Shown here piece by piece: positions 1-6,377 of a stretch of 12,541 nucleotides of DNA (position 1 is the stretch's first letter; each line of letters begins with the position of its first letter). Made by a program: the position numbers and the translations under genes. The notes under the pieces are model-generated. The model ran no database searches and was not told the origin of the DNA. It saw nothing but the letters and a program-made list of their open reading frames with translations. Source of the DNA: Avoscillospira sp045530865 (GTDB taxonomy: Bacteria; Bacillota; Clostridia; Oscillospirales; Oscillospiraceae). Location: positions 1 through 12,541 of the forward strand of contig JAZSCX010000056.1 of NCBI GenBank assembly GCA_045530865.1, read 5' to 3'.

Positions 1-131
1 GCTTTGATTTCAGGACGATCACTGATGAGCTTGTGCAGTTTATAGCAGATCTGATCAATTCTCGTCCCAGAAAATGTCTCGGTTGGAAAACTCCAACTGA
101 AGTTTTTGAAGAATGTGTTGCACTTGCTTGA
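1..131 (+). CDS. IS30-family transposase, C-terminal fragment (cut by window edge)
   Basis: The reading frame with codons starting at base 3 is open from the window edge to TGA at 129-131. It encodes about 42 residues, including INSRPRKCLGWKTPTEVFEE. The pattern NxRPRKxLGWxTPxE is the typical C-terminal end of IS30-family DDE transposases. The rest of the gene lies outside the window, so I cannot tell whether the element is intact. The sequence just after the stop (to about 142) probably holds the right terminal inverted repeat, but this cannot be confirmed without the left end. The fragment lies about 180 bp from the 3' end of the molybdenum hydroxylase operon. Confidence 0.85.
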   Translation, partial: FDFRTITDELVQFIADLINSRPRKCLGWKTPTEVFEECVALA

Positions 132-252
132 CTATCTGCCCCTTGGGCGCTCCCGCGCCAGTGCATATCACAAAAATCGACCAATGATCGTAACCATAGG
201 TCGGTTTAACTGTTTTATGAACCCCGTCCCACCGGGGATGCTGCTTTTATTT

Positions 253-280
253 GTGCGGGCGACCAATGGTCGCCCCTACA
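253..280. repeat. REP-like dispersed palindrome, copy 1
   Basis: GGGCGACC (257-264), loop AAT, GGTCGCCC (268-275) form a perfect 8-bp stem. It is flanked by GC on one side and CCTACA on the other. Its reverse complement matches 6280-6305 over about 26 bases, including the flanking GTAGG and CCCGC. The stem varies by compensating changes (GACC/GGTC here, GATC/GATC there), so this is a repeated structured element rather than chance. The surrounding 132-310 region has no gene. It also holds weak hairpins at 146-159 and 222-237. Confidence 0.7.
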
Positions 281-291
281 AGTTCCAATCT

Positions 292-334
292 GTCGCCGGA
301 GGCGGCACATTCATTGTCCATTGTCCATTGACAT
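292..334. repeat. Solo right arm of heptad-ended hairpin element (copy C)
   Basis: A hairpin GTCGCC-GGA-GGCGGC (292-306) is followed by ACATTCATTGTCC and then heptads of the type ATTGTCC. The same arrangement of hairpin, then ACATTCATTGTC or ACCATCATTGTC, then heptads occurs at 6497-6542 and 8054-8106. No matching left arm was found at 132-291, so this copy looks truncated or solo. It overlaps the last codons of the leftward molybdopterin subunit gene, whose stop codon (311-313) lies within it. Confidence 0.65.
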
Positions 335-2608
335 CGCGATATGCTCCGGCAGGATGGGCAGGGTGCGGTGCCAGACGCCGGTGGCACGGTAGATGGCGTG
401 GGCAATGGCGGGGGCAGGCGTATTGATGACCACCTCGCCCACGGATTTGGCGCCCCACGGGCCAGTAGGCTCATAGCTGGGCATCAGCTCTACCCGCAGC
501 TTGCCCATATCCAGCCGGGTGGGGATCTTATACTGCATGAAGGAGCTTTCCATGGGCTTGCCGTTGGGCGTGTAGGTCACATCCTCCGTCAGGGTCATTC
601 CGATGCCCTGCACAATGCCGCTTTCTGCCTGGATCGTCACCAGATTGGGGTTGATGGGTGTGCCGCAGTCCACCACGGACATATAGTCGATAACTTTCAC
701 ATGACCGGTGAGCCGATCCAGCTCGATCTCCACCATGCCCACCATAAAGGGCGGCGGGGACACGGGAGAGGTATGCATGGCGGAGCTTTCCGGCGCAATG
801 GTGCTGCCCAGCTGGCTCTTGACGGCGATCTCTTCCAGAGAGAGGGTTCTTCCATCGGCCAGATTGCGAACCTGACGGCCCTCAAACACCAGATCGGCAG
901 CCTCGCAGTTCAGAATTTCCGCCGCGATGGCAACGATCTTGCCCTTCAGCTCCTCGCAAGCCTTGACGACGGCGCCGCCGGTCAGATAGGTGGTGGAGGA
1001 GGCATAGGAGCCCGAGTCATAGGGCGTAGCGTCCGTATCGGAGCTGTACACCGCCACATCGTCCACATGGCAGTCCATGCACTCGGCGGCGATCTGCGCC
1101 AGAATCGTATCGGAGCCGGTACCCATATCGGCAGCGGAAACCAGCAGATTGTAGGTACCCTCGTCGCTGAGCTTGATGGTGGCGCCGCCCACGTCCAGCA
1201 TGGAAATGCCGGAGCCCTGCATGGCCATGGAAACACCGGTGGCACGAACCTTGCCGTCGCCCAAATCCCGGATGGGCCAGCGTTTTTCCCACTCAAACAT
1301 CTCCGCGCAGCGGAGCATACATTCATCCAGACGGCAGGCATTGGCAGTCTCGCCGTGGTAGGCGCCCATGACCATGCCCTGCCGCACCATGTTCTGCAGG
1401 CGCAGCTGAGTGGGATCCATTTTCAGCATATCCGCCAGCTCATTGACGCAGCTCTCCACGGCGAACAGGCCCTGCGGGGCACCGTAGCCACGGAAGGCAC
1501 CGGCGGCCTGCAGATTGGTATAGACCACATCGTAGGAAAATTTATGGGCCTCCAGATTGGCGGTGTAGAGGGGAATGGGCTTTTCGGCGGTCAGACCCAC
1601 GGTGGTGGGGCCGTGCTCGCCGTAAGCGCCGGAGTTGGACAGGGTGTAGATCTCCAGCGCCCGGATGCGTCCATCCCGGTTGGCGCCCAGACGAACCGAA
1701 ACCTCCATCTCATGGCGGGGAGAACCGGCGATCTGGCATTCCTCCCGGGTGTAGATCAACTTGGCGGGGCGTCCCGTTTTCAATGTGACAAAGGCGGGAT
1801 AAAATTCGCACACTGCGCTCTGCTTGGCGCCGAAGCCGCCGCCAATGCGGGGCTTGGAGACGCGGACACGGCTCTTGGGGATATCCAGCGCCCGGGCAAT
1901 GATGCGGCGGGCATGGAACACGATCTGAGAAGAGGCCACCACATGGATGCGCCCATAGGCGTCCATCTCGGAATAGGTACGGAAGGTCTCCATCATGGCC
2001 TGCTGGTTGGCCTTGGTATGGAAGGTGTGCTCGATGACGATGTCGCAGTCCTGCAAGGTAGCCTCCACATCGCCGGTCTCCGTGCAGTCATGGGCCACCA
2101 GATTGCGCTTGTTGGTGCCGCCCACATCGATGGGGGGATACCAGTCCTCCTCCGGATGCACCAGAACGGGATTATCCAGCGCCTTGTGGAAATCCAGCAC
2201 CGGTTCCAGCACCTCGTAGTCAACCTTGATCAGCTTCATGGCCTTATTGGCGGCCTTTTCGGTCTCGGCGGCGATAATTGCCACCGCATCTCCCACAAAC
2301 CGCACATGGCGGTCCAGAATCAGACGGTCATAGGGAGAGACCTCCGGATAGGTCTGACCGGCAATGGCATAGCGCTTGTTGGGCACATCCTCCCAGGTGT
2401 AGACTGCCACCATGCCGGGAACCCGCATGGCAGTGTCGGTCTTGATGGACCGGATCATGGCATTGGGATGAGGGCTGCGGAGGATCTTGACCACCAGCGC
2501 GTTCTGGGGCGTCACATCGTCCACATACACGGGCTTGCCCAGCAGCAGCTGCATGGAATCCTTCTTCCGGACGGGCTGGGCGACGGTTTTGAAGTTTTTC
2601 ATATCCAT
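311..2608 (-). CDS. Molybdenum hydroxylase large (molybdopterin-binding) subunit, xanthine dehydrogenase family
   Basis: This is the catalytic Mo-cofactor subunit of a three-subunit cytoplasmic molybdenum hydroxylase, 765 aa, about the usual length. Visible motifs are GGGFGAKQ (256-263), AFRGYGAPQ (371-379), QGSGI (464-468), DMGTGSDT (494-501), VVDCGTPINP (645-654) and GAKSVGE (719-725). In the family the Glu of the last motif (E725) is the catalytic base. I chose the ATG at 2608 because GGGAGG lies just upstream and the preceding gene stops at 2622. An open extension to 2758 only overlaps that gene. It is the last gene of the operon, 13 bp after the [2Fe-2S] subunit. The substrate (xanthine, another purine, nicotinate or other) cannot be decided from sequence. 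The protein ends in MSMDNGQ, encoded by a repeat arm. Confidence 0.9.
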   Translation of the reverse strand: MDMKNFKTVAQPVRKKDSMQLLLGKPVYVDDVTPQNALVVKILRSPHPNAMIRSIKTDTAMRVPGMVAVYTWEDVPNKRYAIAGQTYPEVSPYDRLILDRHVRFVGDAVAIIAAETEKAANKAMKLIKVDYEVLEPVLDFHKALDNPVLVHPEEDWYPPIDVGGTNKRNLVAHDCTETGDVEATLQDCDIVIEHTFHTKANQQAMMETFRTYSEMDAYGRIHVVASSQIVFHARRIIARALDIPKSRVRVSKPRIGGGFGAKQSAVCEFYPAFVTLKTGRPAKLIYTREECQIAGSPRHEMEVSVRLGANRDGRIRALEIYTLSNSGAYGEHGPTTVGLTAEKPIPLYTANLEAHKFSYDVVYTNLQAAGAFRGYGAPQGLFAVESCVNELADMLKMDPTQLRLQNMVRQGMVMGAYHGETANACRLDECMLRCAEMFEWEKRWPIRDLGDGKVRATGVSMAMQGSGISMLDVGGATIKLSDEGTYNLLVSAADMGTGSDTILAQIAAECMDCHVDDVAVYSSDTDATPYDSGSYASSTTYLTGGAVVKACEELKGKIVAIAAEILNCEAADLVFEGRQVRNLADGRTLSLEEIAVKSQLGSTIAPESSAMHTSPVSPPPFMVGMVEIELDRLTGHVKVIDYMSVVDCGTPINPNLVTIQAESGIVQGIGMTLTEDVTYTPNGKPMESSFMQYKIPTRLDMGKLRVELMPSYEPTGPWGAKSVGEVVINTPAPAIAHAIYRATGVWHRTLPILPEHIAMSMDNGQ

Positions 2609-2621
2609 AGCTGCCTCCCTC

Positions 2622-3077
2622 TCAGCCCTTGCGGCTGTTGAGATAATTGCGGATGCCCCGGAGCTGCCCCTCATAGCCGGAGCAGCGGCACAGGTTTCCT
2701 GCCAAAAATGCCCGGATCTCGTCGTCGGTGGGGTCGGGATTTTCCCGCAGCAGGGCAATGGTGTTCATGACAAAGCCGGGATTGCAGAAGCCGCACTGCT
2801 CCGCGCCCTGATCGGCGATGAAGCCCACAAATTCGGCGGCTTCCTCCTGCAGACCCTCCAGCGTGGTGATCTGATGTCCGGCGGCTCTTGCCGCCAGCAT
2901 GGAACAGGAAAGGATGGGCTTATCATCCATGAACACGGTGCACAGGCCGCAGTTGGCGGTCTCGCAGCCCCGCTTGACGCTGAGACAGCCGTGCCTGCGG
3001 ACAAAGTCGATCAGCAGGGTATCGGCCTCGATGAGATCCTGAATGGGCTTGCCGTTGAGAATAAGCTTGATTTCCAT
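2622..3077 (-). CDS. Molybdenum hydroxylase [2Fe-2S] subunit
   Basis: This 151-aa electron-transfer subunit carries two [2Fe-2S] clusters between the Mo site and the FAD subunit. The N-terminal plant-ferredoxin-like domain has C38, C43, C46 and C58 (GCETANCGLC ... C). The C-terminal helical domain has C95 and C98 (QCGFCNPGFVM) plus C130 and C132 (GNLCRCSGY). All eight cluster ligands expected for the family are present. The start at 3077 is preceded by GGGAGG located in the end of the upstream gene. Only one base separates that gene's stop from this ATG, so translation is probably coupled. It is the middle gene of the leftward operon. Confidence 0.95.
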   Translation of the reverse strand: MEIKLILNGKPIQDLIEADTLLIDFVRRHGCLSVKRGCETANCGLCTVFMDDKPILSCSMLAARAAGHQITTLEGLQEEAAEFVGFIADQGAEQCGFCNPGFVMNTIALLRENPDPTDDEIRAFLAGNLCRCSGYEGQLRGIRNYLNSRKG

Positions 3078-3078
3078 A

Positions 3079-3867
3079 TTACTTCCCTCCCAGTTCCATC
3101 AGTGCCCGGCGGCAGAGAACCTGCACCAGATGGGTGCGGTAGGCGGGGCTGCCGCGGAGATTTCTGCCGGTGGGGACGGTGCCTGCCGCCCATTTTGCAA
3201 AGGCTTCGGCAGATGCTTCGGTGATGCCACCTGCCAGCAGACCCTGTTCATCGGTCAGCAGCATGGCTCTGGCAGGCCGGGCGCCGATGGCGGCGCAGTA
3301 TGTACCGTTCATTTCCGAAACGGCACAGGTGAGAATGGGGAAATCGGTGCGGCTGTTCCGCAGGGCAGTATAGACAAACCGGCCCGGCTGTTTTTTCACG
3401 ATCAGCCGCACCAGAATATCCCGGTCCTTCTTCATGGCGGCAAATTCTTTTAGCGGCACCAGACCGCCCTTGTACAGCTCCACCCAGCAATCGGTGGTCA
3501 GGAAAAAGGTCAGCACATCGGAAAAGCCGAACCGCCCGAAAATGCTGCCGCCCACGGTGGCACAGTTGCGGAACTGCACGCCCACGATGTCCTCCACGGC
3601 CTTTTTTGCCGCGCCGCAGGTATAGGCGTTGAAACCTTCATGGCATTCCAGCGCCCGCAGGCTCACCATGGCGCCAATGGAGAACGCGTCATCGGTTTCT
3701 TCGATTTTATCCAGTCCCAGATCGCACAGGTCGATGGCCGTGCCCACGTTGCTTTTGGTCATTTTCAGCCAGACCATGCCGCCGATGACACGGCTGCTGC
3801 GCTTCTGATTCAGCTGAAAGGCATCCTCCAGACTCTGCGCCCGGACATAATTTTTGATGGTCATCAT
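3079..3867 (-). CDS. Molybdenum hydroxylase FAD-binding subunit
   Basis: This 262-aa protein resembles the FAD-binding medium subunit (XdhB/CoxM type) that passes electrons from the Fe-S clusters to the acceptor. The second FAD loop is recognisable (RNCATVGGSI, 100-109). So is the C-terminal CO-dehydrogenase-flavoprotein domain, with LRGSPAYRTHL at 237-247. The first FAD loop, usually GGTDL, reads GGMVWL (29-34), and the protein is shorter than the usual 285-300 aa. It may therefore bind FAD differently or belong to a divergent subgroup. It is the first gene of the operon, preceded by AGGGGA and, 36 bp upstream, a TATAAT promoter. A second ATG at 3864 is an equally possible start. Confidence 0.85.
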   Translation of the reverse strand: MMTIKNYVRAQSLEDAFQLNQKRSSRVIGGMVWLKMTKSNVGTAIDLCDLGLDKIEETDDAFSIGAMVSLRALECHEGFNAYTCGAAKKAVEDIVGVQFRNCATVGGSIFGRFGFSDVLTFFLTTDCWVELYKGGLVPLKEFAAMKKDRDILVRLIVKKQPGRFVYTALRNSRTDFPILTCAVSEMNGTYCAAIGARPARAMLLTDEQGLLAGGITEASAEAFAKWAAGTVPTGRNLRGSPAYRTHLVQVLCRRALMELGGK

Positions 3868-3902
3868 GGCACATTTCCCCTTATAAACAGGATTACAATT
3901 CT

Positions 3903-3930
3903 ATTATAGCACAGGAAATGCGCCTTGCAA
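3903..3930 (-). promoter_or_regulatory. Sigma-A-type promoter of the molybdenum hydroxylase operon
   Basis: On the minus strand, TTGCAA (3930-3925), a 16-bp spacer and a perfect TATAAT (3908-3903) lie 36 bp upstream of the first ATG of the FAD subunit gene. No other comparable site is seen in the intergenic region on this strand. Confidence 0.7.
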
Positions 3931-4006
3931 AGCGCAGAAGGTCGCAGGCCGCATAGAGAAAAACCGGAGATTTTTCAAAAAATGGCTTGGATTTTGGTCA
4001 AAAATA

Positions 4007-4026
4007 GCAAATCTGTTTCGATTTGC
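4007..4026. promoter_or_regulatory. 20-bp dyad in the divergent control region, candidate operator
   Basis: GCAAATC (4007-4013), six bases, GATTTGC (4020-4026) form a perfect 7-bp inverted repeat. It lies between the leftward operon promoter (3903-3930) and the rightward response regulator promoter (about 4060-4088). The position suggests a binding site for a dimeric regulator. PhoB-type regulators more often bind direct repeats, so which protein binds is open. A hairpin role in RNA is also possible. Confidence 0.4.
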
Positions 4027-4059
4027 ACGGGGTTTTCTTCTCCGGCGCTAATCCCACTC

Positions 4060-4088
4060 TTGTCTATTACGTTTTTTTGCGGTAATAT
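4060..4088 (+). promoter_or_regulatory. Probable promoter of the response regulator gene
   Basis: TTGTCT (4060-4065), a 17-bp spacer and TAATAT (4083-4088) lie 34 bp before the ATG at 4123. The hexamers are imperfect, and the region is AT-rich, so other -10 choices exist. Confidence 0.45.
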
Positions 4089-4122
4089 ATATTTGGTAAA
4101 ATTTGTGTCGGGAGGGAACCGC

Positions 4123-4800
4123 ATGATCTACTTGGTGGAAGACGACAGCAACATCCGGGAATTTGTGCTCTATGCCCTGCAGGGGCAGAGCATGGAGGCC
4201 CGCGGCTTTGAGCGCCCGTCTGCCTTTTTTGCGGCGCTGGAGAAGCAGATCCCGGAGCTGGTGCTGCTGGATCTGATGCTGCCGGAGGAGGATGGCATCA
4301 GTGTACTGAAGAGACTTCGCAGAACCCCTGCCACCAGACAGGTGCCGGTGATCATTCTCTCCGCCCGGGACACGGAATATGACAAAGTTGTGGGGCTGGA
4401 CAACGGCGCTGACGACTATCTGCCCAAGCCCTTCGGCATGATGGAACTGTTTTCCCGCATCCGTGCGGTGCTGCGCCGGGCTGATCAGAACAAAAAGCCG
4501 GAATATTATCAATACGGCAATCTGCAGGTGCTGCCCGCCAGACGGCAGGTGCTGATTGACGAACAGGAAGTGGCCCTGACGCCCAAGGAATTTGACATCC
4601 TGCGGCTGCTGATCTCTCATCCGGGGCTGGTGATGTCCCGGGGGCAGATACAGGATCAGGTCTGGGGCATGGAGTATCTGGGCGAAACCCGGACGGTGGA
4701 CGTCCACATCCGCACCCTGCGGCAGAAGCTGGGCAGCTGCGGCGAGCTGGTCGAGACAGTCCGGGGCGTGGGTTACCGGTTTACGGCCTCTGCCGGATAA
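4123..4800 (+). CDS. OmpR/PhoB-family response regulator (orphan)
   Basis: This 225-aa two-component DNA-binding regulator has a receiver domain (about 1-118) with acidic residues E6, D7 and D8, phospho-acceptor D50 (LLDLMLP), S80 and K102 (PKPF). The C-terminal winged helix (about 128-222) contains ALTPKEFDILRLL and the recognition/wing part RTVDVHIRTLRQKL ... VRGVGYRF. All phosphorylation residues are in place. I chose the ATG at 4123 because GGAGGGAA precedes it and alignment to the family begins at MIYLVEDD. The open frame upstream to 3925 is non-homologous. No histidine kinase gene follows, which is unusual for this family. The gene is divergent from the molybdenum hydroxylase operon and followed after 108 bp by minD, which has its own promoter. 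Confidence 0.93.
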   Translation: MIYLVEDDSNIREFVLYALQGQSMEARGFERPSAFFAALEKQIPELVLLDLMLPEEDGISVLKRLRRTPATRQVPVIILSARDTEYDKVVGLDNGADDYLPKPFGMMELFSRIRAVLRRADQNKKPEYYQYGNLQVLPARRQVLIDEQEVALTPKEFDILRLLISHPGLVMSRGQIQDQVWGMEYLGETRTVDVHIRTLRQKLGSCGELVETVRGVGYRFTASAG

Positions 4801-4847
4801 AAAATTGTTTTCATTGACATATCTGTGAAAAAACACGCAAATACATC

Positions 4848-4876
4848 TTGCAGTTAAGCTGAAATTTGTATATAAT
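4848..4876 (+). promoter_or_regulatory. Sigma-A-type promoter upstream of minD
   Basis: TTGCAG (4848-4853), a 17-bp spacer and a perfect TATAAT (4871-4876) lie 32 bp before the TTG start at 4909. This is among the best promoter matches in the window. No further promoter was found before hisS, so it may also serve the downstream genes. Confidence 0.7.
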
Positions 4877-4908
4877 GATTCAGAGTATGGATGATGGGAG
4901 GAATCGCA

Positions 4909-5649
4909 TTGGGGAAGGCTGTGGCAGTGATCTCCGGCAAGGGCGGCACCGGTAAGACGACCTTGTGCGCCGGTATTGCGCTGGCACTGGCAGAAGCGGG
5001 ACAGAAGGTTCTGTGTATCGATGCCGATGCGGGTCTCCGAAATCTGGATATTTCTCTGGGCATGGCGGAAGAGCCTGCCATCTGCTTCACGGATGTGATG
5101 CGGGGCGATTATGACCTTTCCAAGGCCGCCGTGCATCCCCGCTGTCCGAACCTCCGCTTTCTCACCGCGCCGGTGTCAGAGCTGCCGGAGGATCTGAACG
5201 AGGAAGCCTTTTACGCCATGCTGCAGCAGGTGAAGAAGGAATTTGACTGGTGCCTGATCGATGCCCCGGCGGGCATTGGCGCCGGTTTCCGGCTGGCAGT
5301 CCGTGGTGCGGATCGTGCCATCGTGGTAGCGGGCGGAGAGCCTGCGGCATTGCGGGACGGCGCCCGGGCAGCAGAAAAGCTGGACGGCCTTTCCAAGGCC
5401 GAGCCGCAGCTGGTGGTCAACCGGATCCGCCGGAAGTTCTTCAAAAAGCTCCGCTTTACGGTGGATGACTGCATGGATGCCGTGGGTCTGCCTCTGCTGG
5501 GAATCGTGCCAGAGGATGCTTCCGTGGCAATCTGTGCCGCCAAGGGGCGGACACTGCTCCCGTCCCGGGATAAAAACGGCGCAGCTGCGGCCTGCCGGAA
5601 CATCGCCCGCCGCCTGATGGGCGAAAAACGGCCGCTTTTGGATGTTTAA
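4909..5649 (+). CDS. minD: MinD-type septum-site ATPase
   Basis: This 246-aa protein belongs to the ParA/MinD deviant Walker ATPases, which position the division septum by binding the membrane as ATP dimers and recruiting MinC. It shows the deviant Walker A GKGGTGKTT with signature Lys K11, the A' motif IDADAGLRNLD (37-47, typical of MinD), and Walker B IDAPAGIG (117-124). A short basic C-terminal helix (NIARRLMGEK) could be the membrane anchor. The start is TTG at 4909. GGGAGG at 4896-4901 sits 7 bp upstream of it, and translation then begins MGKAVAVISGKGG as in MinD. The ATG at 4891 would lie upstream of that site. No minC or minE is adjacent. An MgsA-like gene follows, a neighbour often seen in clostridial min/rodA clusters. 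Another ParA/MinD-like role is possible. Confidence 0.85.
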   Translation: MGKAVAVISGKGGTGKTTLCAGIALALAEAGQKVLCIDADAGLRNLDISLGMAEEPAICFTDVMRGDYDLSKAAVHPRCPNLRFLTAPVSELPEDLNEEAFYAMLQQVKKEFDWCLIDAPAGIGAGFRLAVRGADRAIVVAGGEPAALRDGARAAEKLDGLSKAEPQLVVNRIRRKFFKKLRFTVDDCMDAVGLPLLGIVPEDASVAICAAKGRTLLPSRDKNGAAAACRNIARRLMGEKRPLLDV

Positions 5650-5681
5650 ACGTATCAACCTGACGAAGATGGGGTGGAACA

Positions 5682-6098
5682 ATGAATATTACCTTGATGG
5701 CGCACGACAAAAAGAAAGAATTGATGGTGCAGTTCTGCACAGCCTATAAGAGTATTCTGGCAAAGCACAACCTGTCTGCAACGGCGACCACAGGCCGTCT
5801 GGTGGCGGATGCCACGGGTCTGCCGATCTCGCTGTTCCTGTCCAGCCATCAAGGTGGTCATCAGCAGGTGGATGTGCGCATCGCCTATAATGAGATCGAT
5901 ATGGTTTTGCTGTTCTCCGATCCCAACGGCAACGATCCGTGGGAGGATCAGCGGGTCATGCGGACACTGCACCTGTGCGACAGCTACAATGTGCCCTGCG
6001 CCACCAATCTGGCCTCAGCGGAAATGCTGATTTTGGGTCTGCAGCGGGGCGATCTGGACTGGAGAGAAATGATCCGGCCCAAAAAGAGCCTCCGATAA
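5682..6098 (+). CDS. Methylglyoxal synthase-like protein with altered active site
   Basis: This 138-aa protein has the length and overall sequence of bacterial methylglyoxal synthase, which converts dihydroxyacetone phosphate to methylglyoxal and phosphate. The N-terminus (MAHDKKKELMVQF), ATTG (35-38), RIAYNEIDMVL and VPCATN all match the family. However, the usual SGPxGGDQQ reads SSHQGGHQQ (54-62). The catalytic Asp (D71 in E. coli) is therefore His60, and the phosphate-loop Gly is Ser. The region corresponding to H98 and D101 of E. coli reads PWEDQRV, without an obvious His or matching Asp. D80 (E. coli D91) and H8/D9 are kept. The gene is probably not a normal mgsA. A changed reaction or a ligand-binding role is inferred. 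It lies 32 bp after minD and ends just before the T-box leader. The start at 5682 follows GGGGTGG. Confidence 0.8.
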   Translation: MNITLMAHDKKKELMVQFCTAYKSILAKHNLSATATTGRLVADATGLPISLFLSSHQGGHQQVDVRIAYNEIDMVLLFSDPNGNDPWEDQRVMRTLHLCDSYNVPCATNLASAEMLILGLQRGDLDWREMIRPKKSLR

Positions 6099-6279
6099 CT
6101 GGATATACGGCCATGACGCGGGAGCAGTAGCCCGGTGTGCAGCCACAGAGAGAGGGGACAAGGCTGAGAGCCCCTTGCCCATGCACCGGAGGAAGGACAC
6201 CCGCCGAGCCAACGCGCCGTCCCGTCCGGACGGCATACAAGGGGGAAGAAACTTCCCTGAACGTGGGTGGCACCACGAA

Positions 6280-6305
6280 GTAGGGGCGATCATGGATCGC
6301 CCGCA
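6280..6305. repeat. REP-like dispersed palindrome, copy 2, inside the T-box antiterminator loop
   Basis: GGGCGATC (6284-6291), loop ATG, GATCGCCC (6295-6302) match copy 1 at 253-280 in the opposite orientation, including the flanking GTAGG and CCCGC. In the folded T-box this hairpin lies wholly in the apical loop of the antiterminator, between the two strands of its upper helix (6275-6283 and 6324-6333). Confidence 0.7.
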
Positions 6306-6324
6306 TACCAAACCGGTAGGCAAC

Positions 6325-6377
6325 TACTCTCGTCCCATGAACGCAGTTTTTGCGCGCATAGGAGGAGAGTATTTTTT
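6325..6377 (+). terminator. T-box-controlled intrinsic terminator
   Basis: TACTCTC (6325-6331) pairs with GAGAGTA (6365-6371). Inner pairings are TCC/GGA, ATG/CAT and CGCA/TGCG around a short T-rich loop, and six Ts follow (6372-6377). The left arm contains the bases (6325-6339) that form the 3' side of the antiterminator, so the two structures exclude each other, as expected for transcriptional T-box control. Confidence 0.88.

Larger units (their letters stand above)
6115..6377 (+). ncRNA. T-box riboswitch of the hisS-aspS operon
   Basis: Stem I: GCGGG (6118-6122) pairs with CCCGC (6200-6204), and CCGGTG (6132-6137) with CACCGG (6184-6189). They enclose a specifier loop with AGTA (6126-6129) on one side and GGAAGGACA on the other. 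Distal motifs AGAGAG and GCTGAGAG are present. Stem III is GGGAAG-AAA-CTTCCC (6243-6257). The T-box is AACGTGGGTGGCACCACG (6260-6277). In the antiterminator, CGTGGG (6262-6267) pairs with CCCATG (6334-6339), TGGCACC (6268-6274) is the tRNA-acceptor bulge, and ACGAAGTAG (6275-6283) pairs with 6324-6333 with one bulged C. By analogy with glyQ leaders the specifier is GAC (6196-6198, Asp). It overlaps CAC (6198-6200, His). Uncharged tRNA is expected to permit transcription of hisS and aspS. No clear promoter lies between mgsA and the leader. Confidence 0.95.

Noticed and set aside
106..426. 106-aa open frame on the plus strand
   Set aside because: It runs across the IS30 end, repeats and the 3' end of the opposite gene. 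It has no ribosome binding site and low-complexity Arg/Trp/Gly sequence.
341..2641. 766-aa open frame on the plus strand
   Set aside because: It is the antisense shadow of the molybdopterin subunit gene in GC-rich DNA. It is His/Gly-rich, without recognisable motifs or a ribosome binding site.
2609..2758. 50-residue N-terminal extension of the molybdopterin subunit
   Set aside because: It overlaps the Cys-rich end of the [2Fe-2S] gene in another frame. The ATG at 2608 has its own ribosome binding site and fits the family start.
3925..4122. 66-residue N-terminal extension of the response regulator
   Set aside because: It reads through the divergent promoter region. The receiver domain begins at the ATG at 4123 with a good ribosome binding site.
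4814..4846. TTGACA at 4814 as the minD promoter
   Set aside because: The only downstream AT-rich hexamer is about 21 bp away. TTGCAG-17-TATAAT at 4848-4876 is much better.
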